Shown: piece by piece, positions 23,143 to 32,952 of the stretch
Layout: each line of letters begins with the position of its first letter
How positions within the stretch are numbered: position 1 is the first letter of the stretch
NCBI GenBank assembly: GCA_027487485.1
Contig: JAIYDN010000050.1
Coordinates: 1 to 64,000 of the forward strand
Direction of reading: 5' to 3'
DNA: 64,000 bases
Source: Planctomycetaceae bacterium
Lineage (GTDB): Bacteria > Planctomycetota > Planctomycetia > Pirellulales > Pirellulaceae
The notes under the pieces: model-generated
Told to the model about the DNA's origin: nothing
What the model saw: the letters and a program-made list of their open reading frames with translations, nothing else
The model's database searches: none
Program-made: the position numbers and the translations under genes

Positions 23143-24201
23143 ATGGGTTGCTTGCAATCCGTGAATGGGAGTTCGGGTTTGTCGAAAATTATTTTGAATA
23201 AGCTATTTCTTTTGATGTTGGCTATGTCGCTCCTTTTGGGATGCGGGGATCCCTCGATGACGCGCGAGGGGGCGAAAACCACGGGCCAAGGTTACCAGGG
23301 CAAATATCCCATTGTGGCTGTAGCGACGGTTGGCATGGTGGCTGACTTGGTTCGAAATGTCGGGGGGGAGCACGTCAAGGTCGTTCAGGTCATGGGGTCC
23401 GGCATTGACCCTCATCTTTACAAAGCGACGCGGGACGATGTGCAAAAGTTATTGGACTGCGAGATTGTCTTTTACAGCGGCTTGATGCTGGAAGGCAAAT
23501 TGTCGGACGTGTTGGTCAAAGTCGCTCGAGGTAAGCCGGTAGTGGCGGTGACCGAACAGATTGAAGCGAGCAAGTTGTTGGAGCCGGAGGATTTTCAGGG
23601 CCATTTGGATCCTCATGTTTGGATGGATGTGGATGCTTGGTCGCGAGGCGTAGAAGCGGTTGCAGCTGCGTTGGCCAAGCTGGATCCTGCTCATTCCGAT
23701 CAGTACCGACAGAACAGCCAAGCGTATCAATTGCAACTGGCGGGATTGCACGAGTATGGAAAGAAGGCTCTTGGATCGATCCCAAGCGATCAGCGGATCC
23801 TGATCACTTCGCACGATGCGTTCAATTATTTCGGAAGAGCGTATGGGTTGGAAGTGCAGGGGATTCAAGGATTGTCGACTGAATCGGAGGCCGGTTTGCA
23901 ACGGATCAACGATTTGGTCAGTCTGATTGTTGAGAAGGGAGTGAGGTCCGTGTTTGTGGAAAGCAGCGTCCCTCGCAAAAATGTGGAGGCGATTGTCGAG
24001 GGGGTTCGCAGTCGCGGCAAGGAGATCAGCATCGGCGGTGAATTGTATTCCGATGCAATGGGGAAGCAGGGAGACTATGAAGGAACCTATATCGGGATGT
24101 TGGATCACAACATCACGTTGGTAGCTCGATCCCTAGGTGGCGAAGCGCCCGAGCGAGGGTTGCATGGTAAGCTCAAAACGGTCCATGGTCCCGAAAAGTG
24201 A
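23143..24201 (+). CDS. Metal ABC transporter substrate-binding lipoprotein
   Basis: A 352-residue cluster A-I binding protein (ZnuA/TroA/MntC/YtgA type). A signal peptide ends in the lipobox LLLGC (Cys34). The four metal ligands are visible: His91 in GIDPHLYK, His158 in LDPHVWMD, Glu273 in VFVESS and Asp321 in IGMLDHN. The His-His-Glu-Asp set is the usual one for Mn/Fe binding, and there is no long His-rich loop as in ZnuA. The ATG at 23143 gives a long n-region; a later start (for example TTG near 23179) is possible. First gene of a four-gene operon. Confidence 0.9.
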   Translation: MGCLQSVNGSSGLSKIILNKLFLLMLAMSLLLGCGDPSMTREGAKTTGQGYQGKYPIVAVATVGMVADLVRNVGGEHVKVVQVMGSGIDPHLYKATRDDVQKLLDCEIVFYSGLMLEGKLSDVLVKVARGKPVVAVTEQIEASKLLEPEDFQGHLDPHVWMDVDAWSRGVEAVAAALAKLDPAHSDQYRQNSQAYQLQLAGLHEYGKKALGSIPSDQRILITSHDAFNYFGRAYGLEVQGIQGLSTESEAGLQRINDLVSLIVEKGVRSVFVESSVPRKNVEAIVEGVRSRGKEISIGGELYSDAMGKQGDYEGTYIGMLDHNITLVARSLGGEAPERGLHGKLKTVHGPEK

Positions 24202-24289
24202 GATGATCGACAAATGAGATGCTACCGTAAAGTGATTGGAAGGTACTGGGTATGAAAACCATGAACGAGTTCTTACGTACAGCTAATCC

Positions 24290-25093
24290 ATGAACAACAC
24301 ATTATCCGAATCTAGTGCCACGGCAACCAAAGCTATCCCGTTATCGATCGACGATTTGACCGTAGCTTATCACCGCAAACCAGTGATTTGGGATGTGAGT
24401 TTGGATTTACCAGCAGGCTCTCTGGTGGGAGTCGTCGGTCCGAATGGTGCGGGCAAAAGCACTCTTTTGAAAGCCGTCATGGATTTGATTCCCAGAGCGT
24501 CGGGGCGCATCAAGGTTTTCGGAGAATCTTATGCGGACAATCGGGGACGAGTTGGTTATGTGCCTCAGCGAGAATCGGTGGATTGGGACTTTCCGGTCGA
24601 CGCGTTAGATGTGGTGACGATGGGCTTGTACCGAGAGATTGGCTGGTGCTTTCCGGTTCGCAAAAAACATCGGCAGGCAGCCATGGAAGCGCTTCGGCGA
24701 GTGGGTATGGCGGACCTTGCGAATCGCCAAATTAGCCAACTGTCCGGAGGCCAACAGCAGCGAACCTTTTTAGCGAGGGCGTTGGTGCAGGATGCGGATC
24801 TGTATTTAATGGACGAACCGTTTGCTGCGGTGGATGCTTCCACGGAACGGGCGATCGTCGATGTGCTACGCGACATGAGGGCACGCGGCAAGACGGCCGT
24901 TGTCATTCACCACGACTTGCAAACCGTTGCTGAGTACTTCGATTATGTAGTGCTGCTCAATATGCGAGTTGTCGCGCATGGCTCGGTTAAAGACGTGTTC
25001 ACCCCGGAGAATCTCCAAAAAACCTATGGCGGTCGATTGACCCTGTTGGACGAAGTGACCGAAGCCATGCGACACCAAAGGCGAAAGCTATGA
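24290..25093 (+). CDS. Metal ABC transporter ATPase
   Basis: A 267-residue ATP-binding subunit with Walker A GPNGAGKST, Q-loop PQRESVDWDFP, signature LSGGQQQRTFLARAL and Walker B LYLMDEPF, followed by a switch histidine in IHHDL. The Q-loop form (V-D-W-D-F-P) is that of Mn/Zn/Fe importers of the MntB/ZnuC family. The stop overlaps the start of the first permease gene by four bases. Confidence 0.92.
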   Translation: MNNTLSESSATATKAIPLSIDDLTVAYHRKPVIWDVSLDLPAGSLVGVVGPNGAGKSTLLKAVMDLIPRASGRIKVFGESYADNRGRVGYVPQRESVDWDFPVDALDVVTMGLYREIGWCFPVRKKHRQAAMEALRRVGMADLANRQISQLSGGQQQRTFLARALVQDADLYLMDEPFAAVDASTERAIVDVLRDMRARGKTAVVIHHDLQTVAEYFDYVVLLNMRVVAHGSVKDVFTPENLQKTYGGRLTLLDEVTEAMRHQRRKL

Positions 25094-26655
25094 TGTCGAG
25101 ATCTGTTCTCATTGCTTGTGGCGTTCTTGCGTGGATCTGCTTTTTGGCAATGCTTGGTTTTGCGACGGAGCTAGGGTTGCAACAGGAAGGTTTGCAATCC
25201 GAAGGGCAGGAAGCGATCAGCAACATCGAAGCGCCGAACGTCTCGTTGCTTAAATCCAGGAGTTCCATTACGGATCGAAGATTGGAATGGCCAACCTGGG
25301 AACAATGGTGGAGTCTGATTCTGCTGCGAGATTACAACACTCGCGTGGTGGTTTTAGGGGTGACGTTATTGGGGGCCGCTGCTGGGATGGTCGGTAGCTT
25401 TACGCTTCTAAGGAAGCGAGCGTTGATGGGGGACGCGCTTTCGCATGCGACTTTGCCTGGCATTGGATTTGCGTTCTTGCTGGCCAATCAACTTGGATGG
25501 GATGCGAAGTCGCTTCCGTTGTTGCTATTTGGTGCTACGGCCACAGGATTGATCGGTTTGGGAGTGGTGCTGGTGATTCGTCATTCGACTCGATTGAAAG
25601 AAGACACAGCCTTGGGGGCGGTACTGAGTGTCTTTTTTGGAGGAGGTGTCGCATTGTTGAGTGTGATTCAGCAGATGGATGGGCATGCGGCGGGCCTGGA
25701 GTCGTTCATCTATGGCAAGACAGCATCGATGGGGATCCGCGATGTGCAGCTGATTGCGGCCGCAGCGCTGGTATGTATTCTCGTTTCCTTCTTGTTGTTT
25801 AAGGAATTGAAGCTGTTGTGTTTTGATGGACAGTTTGCGAGCTCGCGCGGGTTCCCTGCGATTCGGTTGGATATTGTTCTGATGGGATTGGTGGTGACCG
25901 TGTGCATTGTTGGATTGCAAGCGGTTGGGCTGATTTTGGTGATCGCATTGCTGATCATTCCAGCGGCAGCAGCCAGGTTTTGGACTGAGAAAATGTGGGT
26001 CATGTTTCTTATTTCTGGCTGCATTGGGGCGGCAGGTGGAATGGTAGGAGCCGGGATGAGTGCTGTATTTGCACGGTTGCCGTCAGGGGCCATGATTGTT
26101 TTGGTATGCACAGTGTTTTTTCTCCTGAGTATGGTCTTTGGGACGTCGCGTGGGATTCTAGTGCGTTGGTTGCAAAGAACGCAGCTCAATCGATCCATCG
26201 ATCGGCAGCATCTGTTGCGAGCCGCCTTTGAATTGGCGGAACCCAAGCGTGTATCGCGTGGTACGGACAATGAAATCGTTCCGCAAGATGGCCATCGCGA
26301 GCAAGTGACTGTGTCCATGCAAGCATTGTTGGGTAAGCGCAGCTGGTCCTCGTGGCGATTGAATCGCTCGATTGATCGGGCTGCACGCGATAGTCTTTTG
26401 TATCGGGACGGTGACGGAATTTCTTTGACCGCCCGAGGGGTCATTGAGGCGGCTCGTCTTACACGCCAGCATCGACTTTGGGAGATTTTTTTGATCACTC
26501 ATGCTGATTTTGCCCCAAGTCAGGTAGACCGCCAAGCGGATGCGATCGAGCATGTGCTGGAACCAGAGTTAATACGCGAATTGGTTTCGCTTTTAGATCA
26601 TCAAGACATCGTTGTGCCGGCAAGTCCGCATCCGGTTGAGGAGATGAAGTCTTGA
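25090..26655 (+). CDS. Metal ABC permease fused to a DtxR/MntR-like domain
   Basis: A 521-residue protein. After a leading membrane segment, residues about 85-360 form an ABC-3 permease (LMGDALSHATLPGIGFAFLL, GLILVIALLIIPAAAARF). The remaining 150 residues are cytoplasmic and resemble DtxR/MntR regulators: a winged-helix-like part (ISLTARGVIEAARL), then RQHRLWEIFL and ADAIEHVLEPELIREL, where the His and the E-H pair correspond to metal-site and dimerisation segments of that family. The Chlamydia YtgCR permease-repressor has the same architecture. Translationally coupled on both sides. Confidence 0.85.
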   Translation: MMSRSVLIACGVLAWICFLAMLGFATELGLQQEGLQSEGQEAISNIEAPNVSLLKSRSSITDRRLEWPTWEQWWSLILLRDYNTRVVVLGVTLLGAAAGMVGSFTLLRKRALMGDALSHATLPGIGFAFLLANQLGWDAKSLPLLLFGATATGLIGLGVVLVIRHSTRLKEDTALGAVLSVFFGGGVALLSVIQQMDGHAAGLESFIYGKTASMGIRDVQLIAAAALVCILVSFLLFKELKLLCFDGQFASSRGFPAIRLDIVLMGLVVTVCIVGLQAVGLILVIALLIIPAAAARFWTEKMWVMFLISGCIGAAGGMVGAGMSAVFARLPSGAMIVLVCTVFFLLSMVFGTSRGILVRWLQRTQLNRSIDRQHLLRAAFELAEPKRVSRGTDNEIVPQDGHREQVTVSMQALLGKRSWSSWRLNRSIDRAARDSLLYRDGDGISLTARGVIEAARLTRQHRLWEIFLITHADFAPSQVDRQADAIEHVLEPELIRELVSLLDHQDIVVPASPHPVEEMKS

Positions 26656-27992
26656 TTTTTGCAATCAGTTGGAATTGGAGCCTCGACGGTTGGATCGTGC
26701 TTGCTGGCATACTAGCAGCTGTGTCCGCGGCGCTGTTAGGTAACTTTCTGGTCCTAAGGCGAATGAGCATGCTTGGGGATGCGATCAGCCATTCGGTGTT
26801 GCCCGGCTTAGCCGCTGCATTCTTTATCAGCGGAACTCGGAATAGCTTTCCCATGTTCATTGGAGCGGTTTTTGTTGGGGTGTTGACGGCTTATCTGACC
26901 CAATGGATTCGAGGGATGGGCAAGGTCGACGAAGGTGCATCCATGGGGGTCGTGTTCACGTCCCTCTTTGCGCTCGGGTTGGTTTTGATTGTGCAGGGGG
27001 CGGATCGGGTCGATCTTGATCCTGGATGCGTTCTGTACGGAGCCATCGAACAAACTCCATTGGATCAAGTTCAACTGGGTGGGGTTGGAGTGCCGCGGGC
27101 GGTTGTCACGCTTGGGATCGTCACAGCCATCAACACGTTGTTTGTGTTGCTGTTCTACAAGGAGCTGAAACTCAGCTCGTTCGATCCTGCTCTGTCTACA
27201 TCCAGTGGTTTGAGCGCTGGCTTGATGCACTATCTTTTGATGACCTTGGTGGCGATTACCGCGGTCGCTAGTTTTGAAAGTGTCGGCAATATTTTGGTGG
27301 TAGCCATGTTGGTGGTTCCCCCTGCGAGTGCGTATATGCTGACCGATCGATTGCCCGTCATGATCGGTTTGAGTGTTGCTTTAGCGACTTTGGCTGCCGT
27401 GTTAGGCCATTTGGGCGCTATGGCTGTCCCTGCTTGGTTCGGTTTTGAAAGTACGACAACCGCGGGAATGATGGCGGTTGCAAGTGGACTCATCATGTTG
27501 TTGGCTTTGGCGTTCGCGCCGCGGCATGGGATTGTTGTGAAGTGGTGCAATCAGCGGTGGCTTGCCATCAGCATTCTTTGCGATGACATTGTGGCTTTGT
27601 TGTACCGACGTGAAGAAAGGCAATTGCCTTGTGTTGTTTTGGAGAATGAGTTGTGTCGAGAATTGCAGGCTGGCACATGGTCGATCTATTTTTCGCTTGT
27701 GTGGTTGCAGCAGCGAGGCGAAACCACGGACGCAAACCAACAGATCGCATTAACCGAAAAGGGGCGTGATCGAGCTAGAAACTTGGTTCGTTCTCACCGT
27801 TTGTGGGAAAACTATTTGGCATCGCAAGCGATGGTGGATGGAAACCGGTTGCATGGATTGGCCGAGCGGTTCGAACACTTTACAGGTCGAGAATTGCGAG
27901 AGCAGCTAGACAAAGAAATGGACGCCCCATCCCATGATCCCCATGGAAGCGTCATCCCGGTCGAGAAGCGCGAGGAGGGAACGTCGCTCTAG
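26652..27992 (+). CDS. Second metal ABC permease with DtxR-like C-terminus
   Basis: A 446-residue protein starting with TTG at 26652 in a TTGA overlap with the first permease. Residues 1-290 are an ABC-3 permease (LGDAISHSVLPGLAAAFF; ILVVAMLVVPPASAYML). The tail has the DtxR pattern: QIALTEKGRDRARNLVRSHR, LWENYL, LAERFEHFTGRELREQL and DPHGSVIP, the last matching the DPHGxPIP element that closes the dimerisation domain of MntR and DtxR. In Chlamydia only YtgC carries the regulator; here both permeases do. Last gene of the operon. Confidence 0.85.
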   Translation: MIFAISWNWSLDGWIVLAGILAAVSAALLGNFLVLRRMSMLGDAISHSVLPGLAAAFFISGTRNSFPMFIGAVFVGVLTAYLTQWIRGMGKVDEGASMGVVFTSLFALGLVLIVQGADRVDLDPGCVLYGAIEQTPLDQVQLGGVGVPRAVVTLGIVTAINTLFVLLFYKELKLSSFDPALSTSSGLSAGLMHYLLMTLVAITAVASFESVGNILVVAMLVVPPASAYMLTDRLPVMIGLSVALATLAAVLGHLGAMAVPAWFGFESTTTAGMMAVASGLIMLLALAFAPRHGIVVKWCNQRWLAISILCDDIVALLYRREERQLPCVVLENELCRELQAGTWSIYFSLVWLQQRGETTDANQQIALTEKGRDRARNLVRSHRLWENYLASQAMVDGNRLHGLAERFEHFTGRELREQLDKEMDAPSHDPHGSVIPVEKREEGTSL

Positions 27993-28135
27993 ATTGCTTA
28001 AGCCGTGGGCGCTAGTCGCGATCCGCGTTTTTCCGTCGGTAAAGGTAACGCGGCTAACGCCTTTTGATGTTGCGCAAATCGTTTAACAGTCAGCCGCAGG
28101 CGTACCGCTCCTGGATCTTCAGGCACTAGCTATAA

Positions 28136-28349
28136 GTTGCGCATTTTTGTTAGGGCTGGAAGCCCGACACATCCACTGCCGGTGGCGCGAGCCACCGGAA
28201 CGTGCCAATAAACATTATTTCAGGCCTGAAGGGCCGACACAGACGCCAGTGTGTCGGCCCTTCAGGCCTTTGTTTGTTGAAATTTGTGAGCCGGTGGCTC
28301 GCGCCACCGGCAGTGGATGTGTCGGCCCTCCGGGCCTAACGTGCGCAAC
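28136..28349. repeat. Large nested palindrome
   Basis: A palindromic region of about 214 bases. Outer arms are GTTGCGCA ... TTAGG and CCTAACGTGCGCAAC. Next come GACACATCCACTGCCGGTGG and its inverse around 28295-28330, each itself holding the small palindrome CCGGTGGC-GCGAGCCACCGG. The centre has AGGCCTGAAGGGCCGACAC and its inverse around an eight-base loop. The rest of 27993-28406 shows no gene. It lies between the metal transporter operon and the convergent kinase gene, where a transcription barrier is plausible, but it has no T run. Confidence 0.75.
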
Positions 28350-28406
28350 CGGGCCAAACATGCGCAACATCAAAACTAGCGTCTGCGGATCATGGTGTTA
28401 TCTGAA

Positions 28407-28922
28407 TTATCTAACGATGTTCTGAATGGTGGGTAACCACTTCGGGATAAAAATAAAGCAGCCGACAAGCAAGGCAAAGCAAGATGCCAATAAGACCGCG
28501 CCCGCTGCAAGATCCTTTGCATCTCGAATGCCCGGATGTAGTTCGGTGGTTATCGAGTCGCAAGCTTTTTCGAGAGCGGAGTTTAGGGCTTCACCCATGA
28601 GCACGATCGCGGAAGCCAAAAGGATAGAGATCCATTCCCAGGTGGATAACAAAGAAAAGAATCCCAGAAGAATAGACGTGGCAAATGCCGTCAGTTGAAT
28701 CCTTGCGTTGGTCTCATGCTGAAATAGCATGGCGACTCCTCGGCCGGCATTCTGAAAGCTCTTCACGCGGCTGCGAAGTGCTTCCCTCAGTTTTGGCTGG
28801 TGCATTTTTTGGATTTTTCGGAGCGACATCGGCAAGAGGTGGAGACGACTGAACGATTCAAGTCGCTGAAGGAGTGGATGAATTGCAACGATTCTAACGG
28901 CAGAAAAACCCTCATGTTCCAA
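28407..28922 (-). CDS. dgkA: Diacylglycerol/undecaprenol kinase (DgkA family)
   Basis: A 171-residue protein. The 120-residue C-terminal core has three membrane helices and the family signature EALNSALEKACDSITTE, then RDAKDLAAGAVLL. Conserved Glu and Asn residues of the active site are present. The enzyme phosphorylates diacylglycerol or undecaprenol at the inner membrane to recycle lipid carriers. The first 50 residues are an extra N-terminal stretch; a start at the internal Met of MSLRKIQKMHQ would give the usual length of about 140. Confidence 0.88.
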   Translation of the reverse strand: MEHEGFSAVRIVAIHPLLQRLESFSRLHLLPMSLRKIQKMHQPKLREALRSRVKSFQNAGRGVAMLFQHETNARIQLTAFATSILLGFFSLLSTWEWISILLASAIVLMGEALNSALEKACDSITTELHPGIRDAKDLAAGAVLLASCFALLVGCFIFIPKWLPTIQNIVR

Positions 28923-29094
28923 TCTGGATTAAGTAAGAGTGTTTGGAAAGCTTGAATTCGTTACCAACTCCTTCTCGAATTCGGTAAAATAGAGCATTCA
29001 GGCAAGCTGTAGGGACCCGGGTAGATCGAGTATTTCGATCGCATGGTAGGCTACACTGTGCAAACTATTCCCACGTAGCCCATAGGCTCAGCGC

Positions 29095-32000
29095 GTGATC
29101 CTTTCCTCAGAGCATTCGAAATCGAAATTGCCGGAGTCTCCGAATCAGGCGTCAAGTGAATGCGCTTGGACAGGGATCTCTATTCGATTTTGGTTCTTGT
29201 CCCTTTTATCCGTCTTCGATTCGTGGTTTGACTCCCTTGTGGCTTGGAACGTTTTTGGAATCGCGGGGGTGATTGGTTTTGCATTCGGGCAAGTTGGGTT
29301 ATCTCAAGATCTGGGGGACAGTTCGTCGCCTCAGGAAAAAATGCCCAACCTGATACGACCTGGGGTTCTGCCTGACATCATTTTAATGCGGAACGAGGCG
29401 GGTGAAGAGATTTTGGTTCCGAAGGCTCGTTATGAGGAATTTGAAAAATTCCTGCAGCAGCAAGCGGCAGCGCAGACCGCTGCTGGCAACAAGGAAAGCT
29501 TGGATAAGATCGAGATAGCGATCTCGGTTGAAAACAATGTCGCCAAGCTTCGGGTTGACGCGGAAACGCGGTTGCGGGAAACAAGCTCGCGATGGAAATC
29601 GATCCCGATTGGGCTTGGCTTGACTCAAATTGTGCCCACCGTCTCGATGGTTGAATCGGATCCCCAATTTCCATCGATCCGCATGTCCAATGAGAACTCG
29701 GGTTATGAATGGTTGATCGCACCAGGTGAGGAGCGAAGTCGGAGGCTTTCTTTTAATTCCCTTTGCAATGTTCAGACCAACGGACAGACCCAGTCGATAC
29801 GTTTAGATTTGCCGATGTCGCCGTCGATTGTGAAGCTGAACTTGCCTACGGCGCAGTGGGACTTGACGGTAACTGGTTCCGGTTCTGAGGTTGTCGAGCC
29901 GTTTCGCGAAGTGCAGTCGATGTCGCAAGCATTGGTACGAGCATCTGGAGGCACGATTGTTTTATCTTGGAGTAAGAAGACGGCACAAGAACGAGTTCAA
30001 GCGATTGAAGTTTTGAGTCAAACGAAGTTTTTGCCTACGCTGGACACAACGGTTTTTCGCGCATCCTCTAGCATGGTAATGCGCGGTCCTAAGTCGCTCG
30101 GCGGGCGGCGATTTTTAATCACGTTGCCGAAAAATTGTCAGTGGCTCAGTCCTGCGTCCTCCGTGGTACCAATTCAGGGGTTTCGTATTTCCAAGTCGGA
30201 ATCGAATCCCGCGGAGGAGACGACTGTCTTGATATTGGACTTCGAAGAGTCCTTTTCGCGAATGGAAACAGAATTGGCCATTGAATGGCAACAATCCGGT
30301 TTGGGAGAGAATCAATCTGCATCCTTTGCAATACCCAAAATTGAAGGAGTCGAGCGACACGTTGGAGGCATGGAAGTCGTCGTACCGAAGGCGGTGCGTT
30401 TTGTGTGGGAGCCACAGCCGGGAATTTTATTCCTGAAGCAGTCTGGGGAATCAGGTGATGCAACAAGTTATGAATTCCGCTTTGAACAACAGATTACACC
30501 TTTAGTCGCAAGTTGGATATCCAGCGATCAGCGAGCCAGTTTCAACGCGTCGTATGAAATCATTCAGGACCAAGATACCGTTCGGCTTGTCGGGTCGATT
30601 CAGTTTGTTGAGCTGGTGCGTGCGTTTCCTTTTTTTCAGTTTGATACCAAGGGATGGGTTGTTGATCGTTTGCAAGTGTTGCCCTCCGGCAGATTGATCG
30701 ACGTCAACTCCAACCGAACCAGTCCGACCGCGGCTTCCGTTGCAGGTGAGGAAATCAAATCTTCAATTTCGCTTAGCCTCAGCGATTTACTGCCGCTAGC
30801 ATCGGCTCCGAGCAGTCCAACGACGGGCGCCATGCCGGAGAATCCAAAATTGGTTTCGCCCAACGATAGTGTTTCGGATGCGATTCGAGGGACGGCAAAT
30901 CGAGGGCAAGAGTCAGATGCGGGGCTAGGCAGCCCACTTGGTATTAGCTTTGTTTTGTCGCGTCCATTTCCCTTAAAGACAGGTGACAAGGGGATTCCCT
31001 TTCAGTTTTCCTTACCTTTGCTTTCTTGGCTTGATTCGCAAAGTCAGTCGCGCAAATCATTGTGTCCGCAAGGGGAATTGTTGATCAGAAGCTCCTTCTC
31101 CCATCTTCAGTTGGATTTTGAAAAATCGATTGGACTGAGCAAAATGCCCTTGGAATGGAGCGATAAGTCCAAACCAGGTTCTGGTGCGGACGGTCGAGTT
31201 CGTAGGTTCCAAATGTATGGAACAGAAACGTGGGCCGAATTGGTAGGAAGCGCGGAGCAAGCAAGCGCTGTCATTTCCGCGTCCGCGGATACGGCTCTTC
31301 TGCTCAGTCAAGATGCGTTGGAAATGAGTCAGTCCTGGGAACTGAAGGTCCAGGGGCCAGTCCCGAAGTCATTTCTGTTCTCGGTGCCTGGATCCGAGTT
31401 GGCAGAGGGCTCGAATGTTGGCTCATCGATTCAGTTTTTTCTGGATGGATCGCCGGTTAGTTCGGAGCCAATGGAGATAAACAAAGAGCTTCCTTTGTCG
31501 GCTGCTCAGCGCGATATCCCGGCACAACATATTCTAGTGCGAGTCATCGTGCCTGAGCGACTTAGGGAATGGAAAGCCACGGATTCGGTGATAGACGTGA
31601 AGGTCATGAGCAAGAAAATGCGTTCCGCGGAGCCGCATGCCAACCCATTTGATTTTCAATATCCTCTGCCGATGCTGTTTCTTGAAGGTAGCAGTGACTA
31701 TCTTTCGATTCAGCGGTATGTAGGAGAGGTTCGCTTCCCCAGCAACATGTTGGTCAAGATGGCGCAGCCGTTTGCTTCTTCGATCTTGAAGGCAACAGAG
31801 GTTGTGGATGGTCTTCGGGTAATCCCGTTTGATTGTACGGGAGAAAAACCGTTGGTAAGCGGTTCTGTTTTGGTTGACCAAGGGCAACGGGATCGTTCGA
31901 TCAAGGTGGAATCGGCTTGGCTGCAATCGATTTCAAATGCGGTGGAGCGTCGTGAACGGCTTGTGCTTCGATTTCAGACTCAAGCGAATTCCATTGGTCT

Positions 32001-32952
32001 AAAGCTCCCGGCGGATCGACGCTCGAATTCAAAAGTCATTTTAAACGGCTCGAAAGCAAGGGTCGTCGAAGATCAACAAAATCCTGATCGCATTGAGATC
32101 CTGCTACCATCGTCACCCCCCAGCGCAACCGGTGCCGATCCTGATTTCGTGCTGGAAATTTTTACATGGCCAACAGCTCATGCTGATTGGGTTGTCTCGT
32201 TGCAACCCGACTTACCAACCATTGAAGATTCTAAGTATGACTTTCCGATTCTTTGGCAAATCGTTGTTCCGGCTACGTCGCATCTGGTAGGCAGCTCCAA
32301 GGGGCTTTCACCGGGCTACTCTTGGAGTTGGCGTGACTTGTGGTCCAATCGTTTGAGCGATTTGGATCAAGTTGGATTGGAGAAGCAAATGGGTGCTACC
32401 TCGCAACCGATCGTAAGCCAAAACACGAATCAGTATCTTTTTTACGGTCTCACTCAGCGTTCTCCGATGCAAGTTTGGCTTGCCCCGCGATACTTGCTAT
32501 GGGTACCTGTCGCTTTATGTATGTTGCTAGGGACCATTGCAGTCCTTGAAATGCGTTGGCTGCAACGTCCTTGGTTGGGCATGCTTGTTTTGGCGGTTTG
32601 CTTTGGTTTTATCATGTGGGACTGGGACTTTGCGGCTGCGATCGTGCAATGCATGATTCTTGCGATTGGGGTCGCGTTCATGTACTGTGGCCTGACATGG
32701 TTGTTGGATCGTCAAACACGGCGAAGAACCATTTTTGCGAATCGGGCCATTCCATCGGCTGCCGGCCCCTTATCGGGCAACGCGGTGCTTTCAGGGTCTT
32801 CGCCCAAAATTCAAACGCCCAGCGGGGTTGCTCATGATTCGCGGCGCAATGTTGCAAAGGCTGAGCTACCGGCTCCGGTTCAAGTTCGACCTACATCGTC
32901 AGCGACAACCACAGCCCCTACGGTTTTAGGAAATCCGGGCGAGGCAAATTGA
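29095..32952 (+). CDS. Giant exported/membrane protein, module A; unknown
   Basis: A 1285-residue protein with a GTG start. A hydrophobic N-terminal segment (WNVFGIAGVIGFAFG) is probably a signal or anchor. It is followed by DIILMRNEAGEEILVPKARYEEF, long beta-rich regions, and three membrane helices near the C-terminus (LLWVPVALCMLLGTIAVL; LGMLVLAVCFGFIMW; MILAIGVAFMYCGL), then a Pro/Ser/Thr tail. I do not recognise a family. The overall layout recurs twice in the next protein. The two genes overlap as TGATG, so they are made together. Confidence 0.75.
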   Translation: MILSSEHSKSKLPESPNQASSECAWTGISIRFWFLSLLSVFDSWFDSLVAWNVFGIAGVIGFAFGQVGLSQDLGDSSSPQEKMPNLIRPGVLPDIILMRNEAGEEILVPKARYEEFEKFLQQQAAAQTAAGNKESLDKIEIAISVENNVAKLRVDAETRLRETSSRWKSIPIGLGLTQIVPTVSMVESDPQFPSIRMSNENSGYEWLIAPGEERSRRLSFNSLCNVQTNGQTQSIRLDLPMSPSIVKLNLPTAQWDLTVTGSGSEVVEPFREVQSMSQALVRASGGTIVLSWSKKTAQERVQAIEVLSQTKFLPTLDTTVFRASSSMVMRGPKSLGGRRFLITLPKNCQWLSPASSVVPIQGFRISKSESNPAEETTVLILDFEESFSRMETELAIEWQQSGLGENQSASFAIPKIEGVERHVGGMEVVVPKAVRFVWEPQPGILFLKQSGESGDATSYEFRFEQQITPLVASWISSDQRASFNASYEIIQDQDTVRLVGSIQFVELVRAFPFFQFDTKGWVVDRLQVLPSGRLIDVNSNRTSPTAASVAGEEIKSSISLSLSDLLPLASAPSSPTTGAMPENPKLVSPNDSVSDAIRGTANRGQESDAGLGSPLGISFVLSRPFPLKTGDKGIPFQFSLPLLSWLDSQSQSRKSLCPQGELLIRSSFSHLQLDFEKSIGLSKMPLEWSDKSKPGSGADGRVRRFQMYGTETWAELVGSAEQASAVISASADTALLLSQDALEMSQSWELKVQGPVPKSFLFSVPGSELAEGSNVGSSIQFFLDGSPVSSEPMEINKELPLSAAQRDIPAQHILVRVIVPERLREWKATDSVIDVKVMSKKMRSAEPHANPFDFQYPLPMLFLEGSSDYLSIQRYVGEVRFPSNMLVKMAQPFASSILKATEVVDGLRVIPFDCTGEKPLVSGSVLVDQGQRDRSIKVESAWLQSISNAVERRERLVLRFQTQANSIGLKLPADRRSNSKVILNGSKARVVEDQQNPDRIEILLPSSPPSATGADPDFVLEIFTWPTAHADWVVSLQPDLPTIEDSKYDFPILWQIVVPATSHLVGSSKGLSPGYSWSWRDLWSNRLSDLDQVGLEKQMGATSQPIVSQNTNQYLFYGLTQRSPMQVWLAPRYLLWVPVALCMLLGTIAVLEMRWLQRPWLGMLVLAVCFGFIMWDWDFAAAIVQCMILAIGVAFMYCGLTWLLDRQTRRRTIFANRAIPSAAGPLSGNAVLSGSSPKIQTPSGVAHDSRRNVAKAELPAPVQVRPTSSATTTAPTVLGNPGEAN

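Noticed and set aside
25710-26498. Leftward 262-codon frame inside the first permease gene
   Set aside because: Antisense shadow of a clear ABC-3 permease; no sensible protein features.
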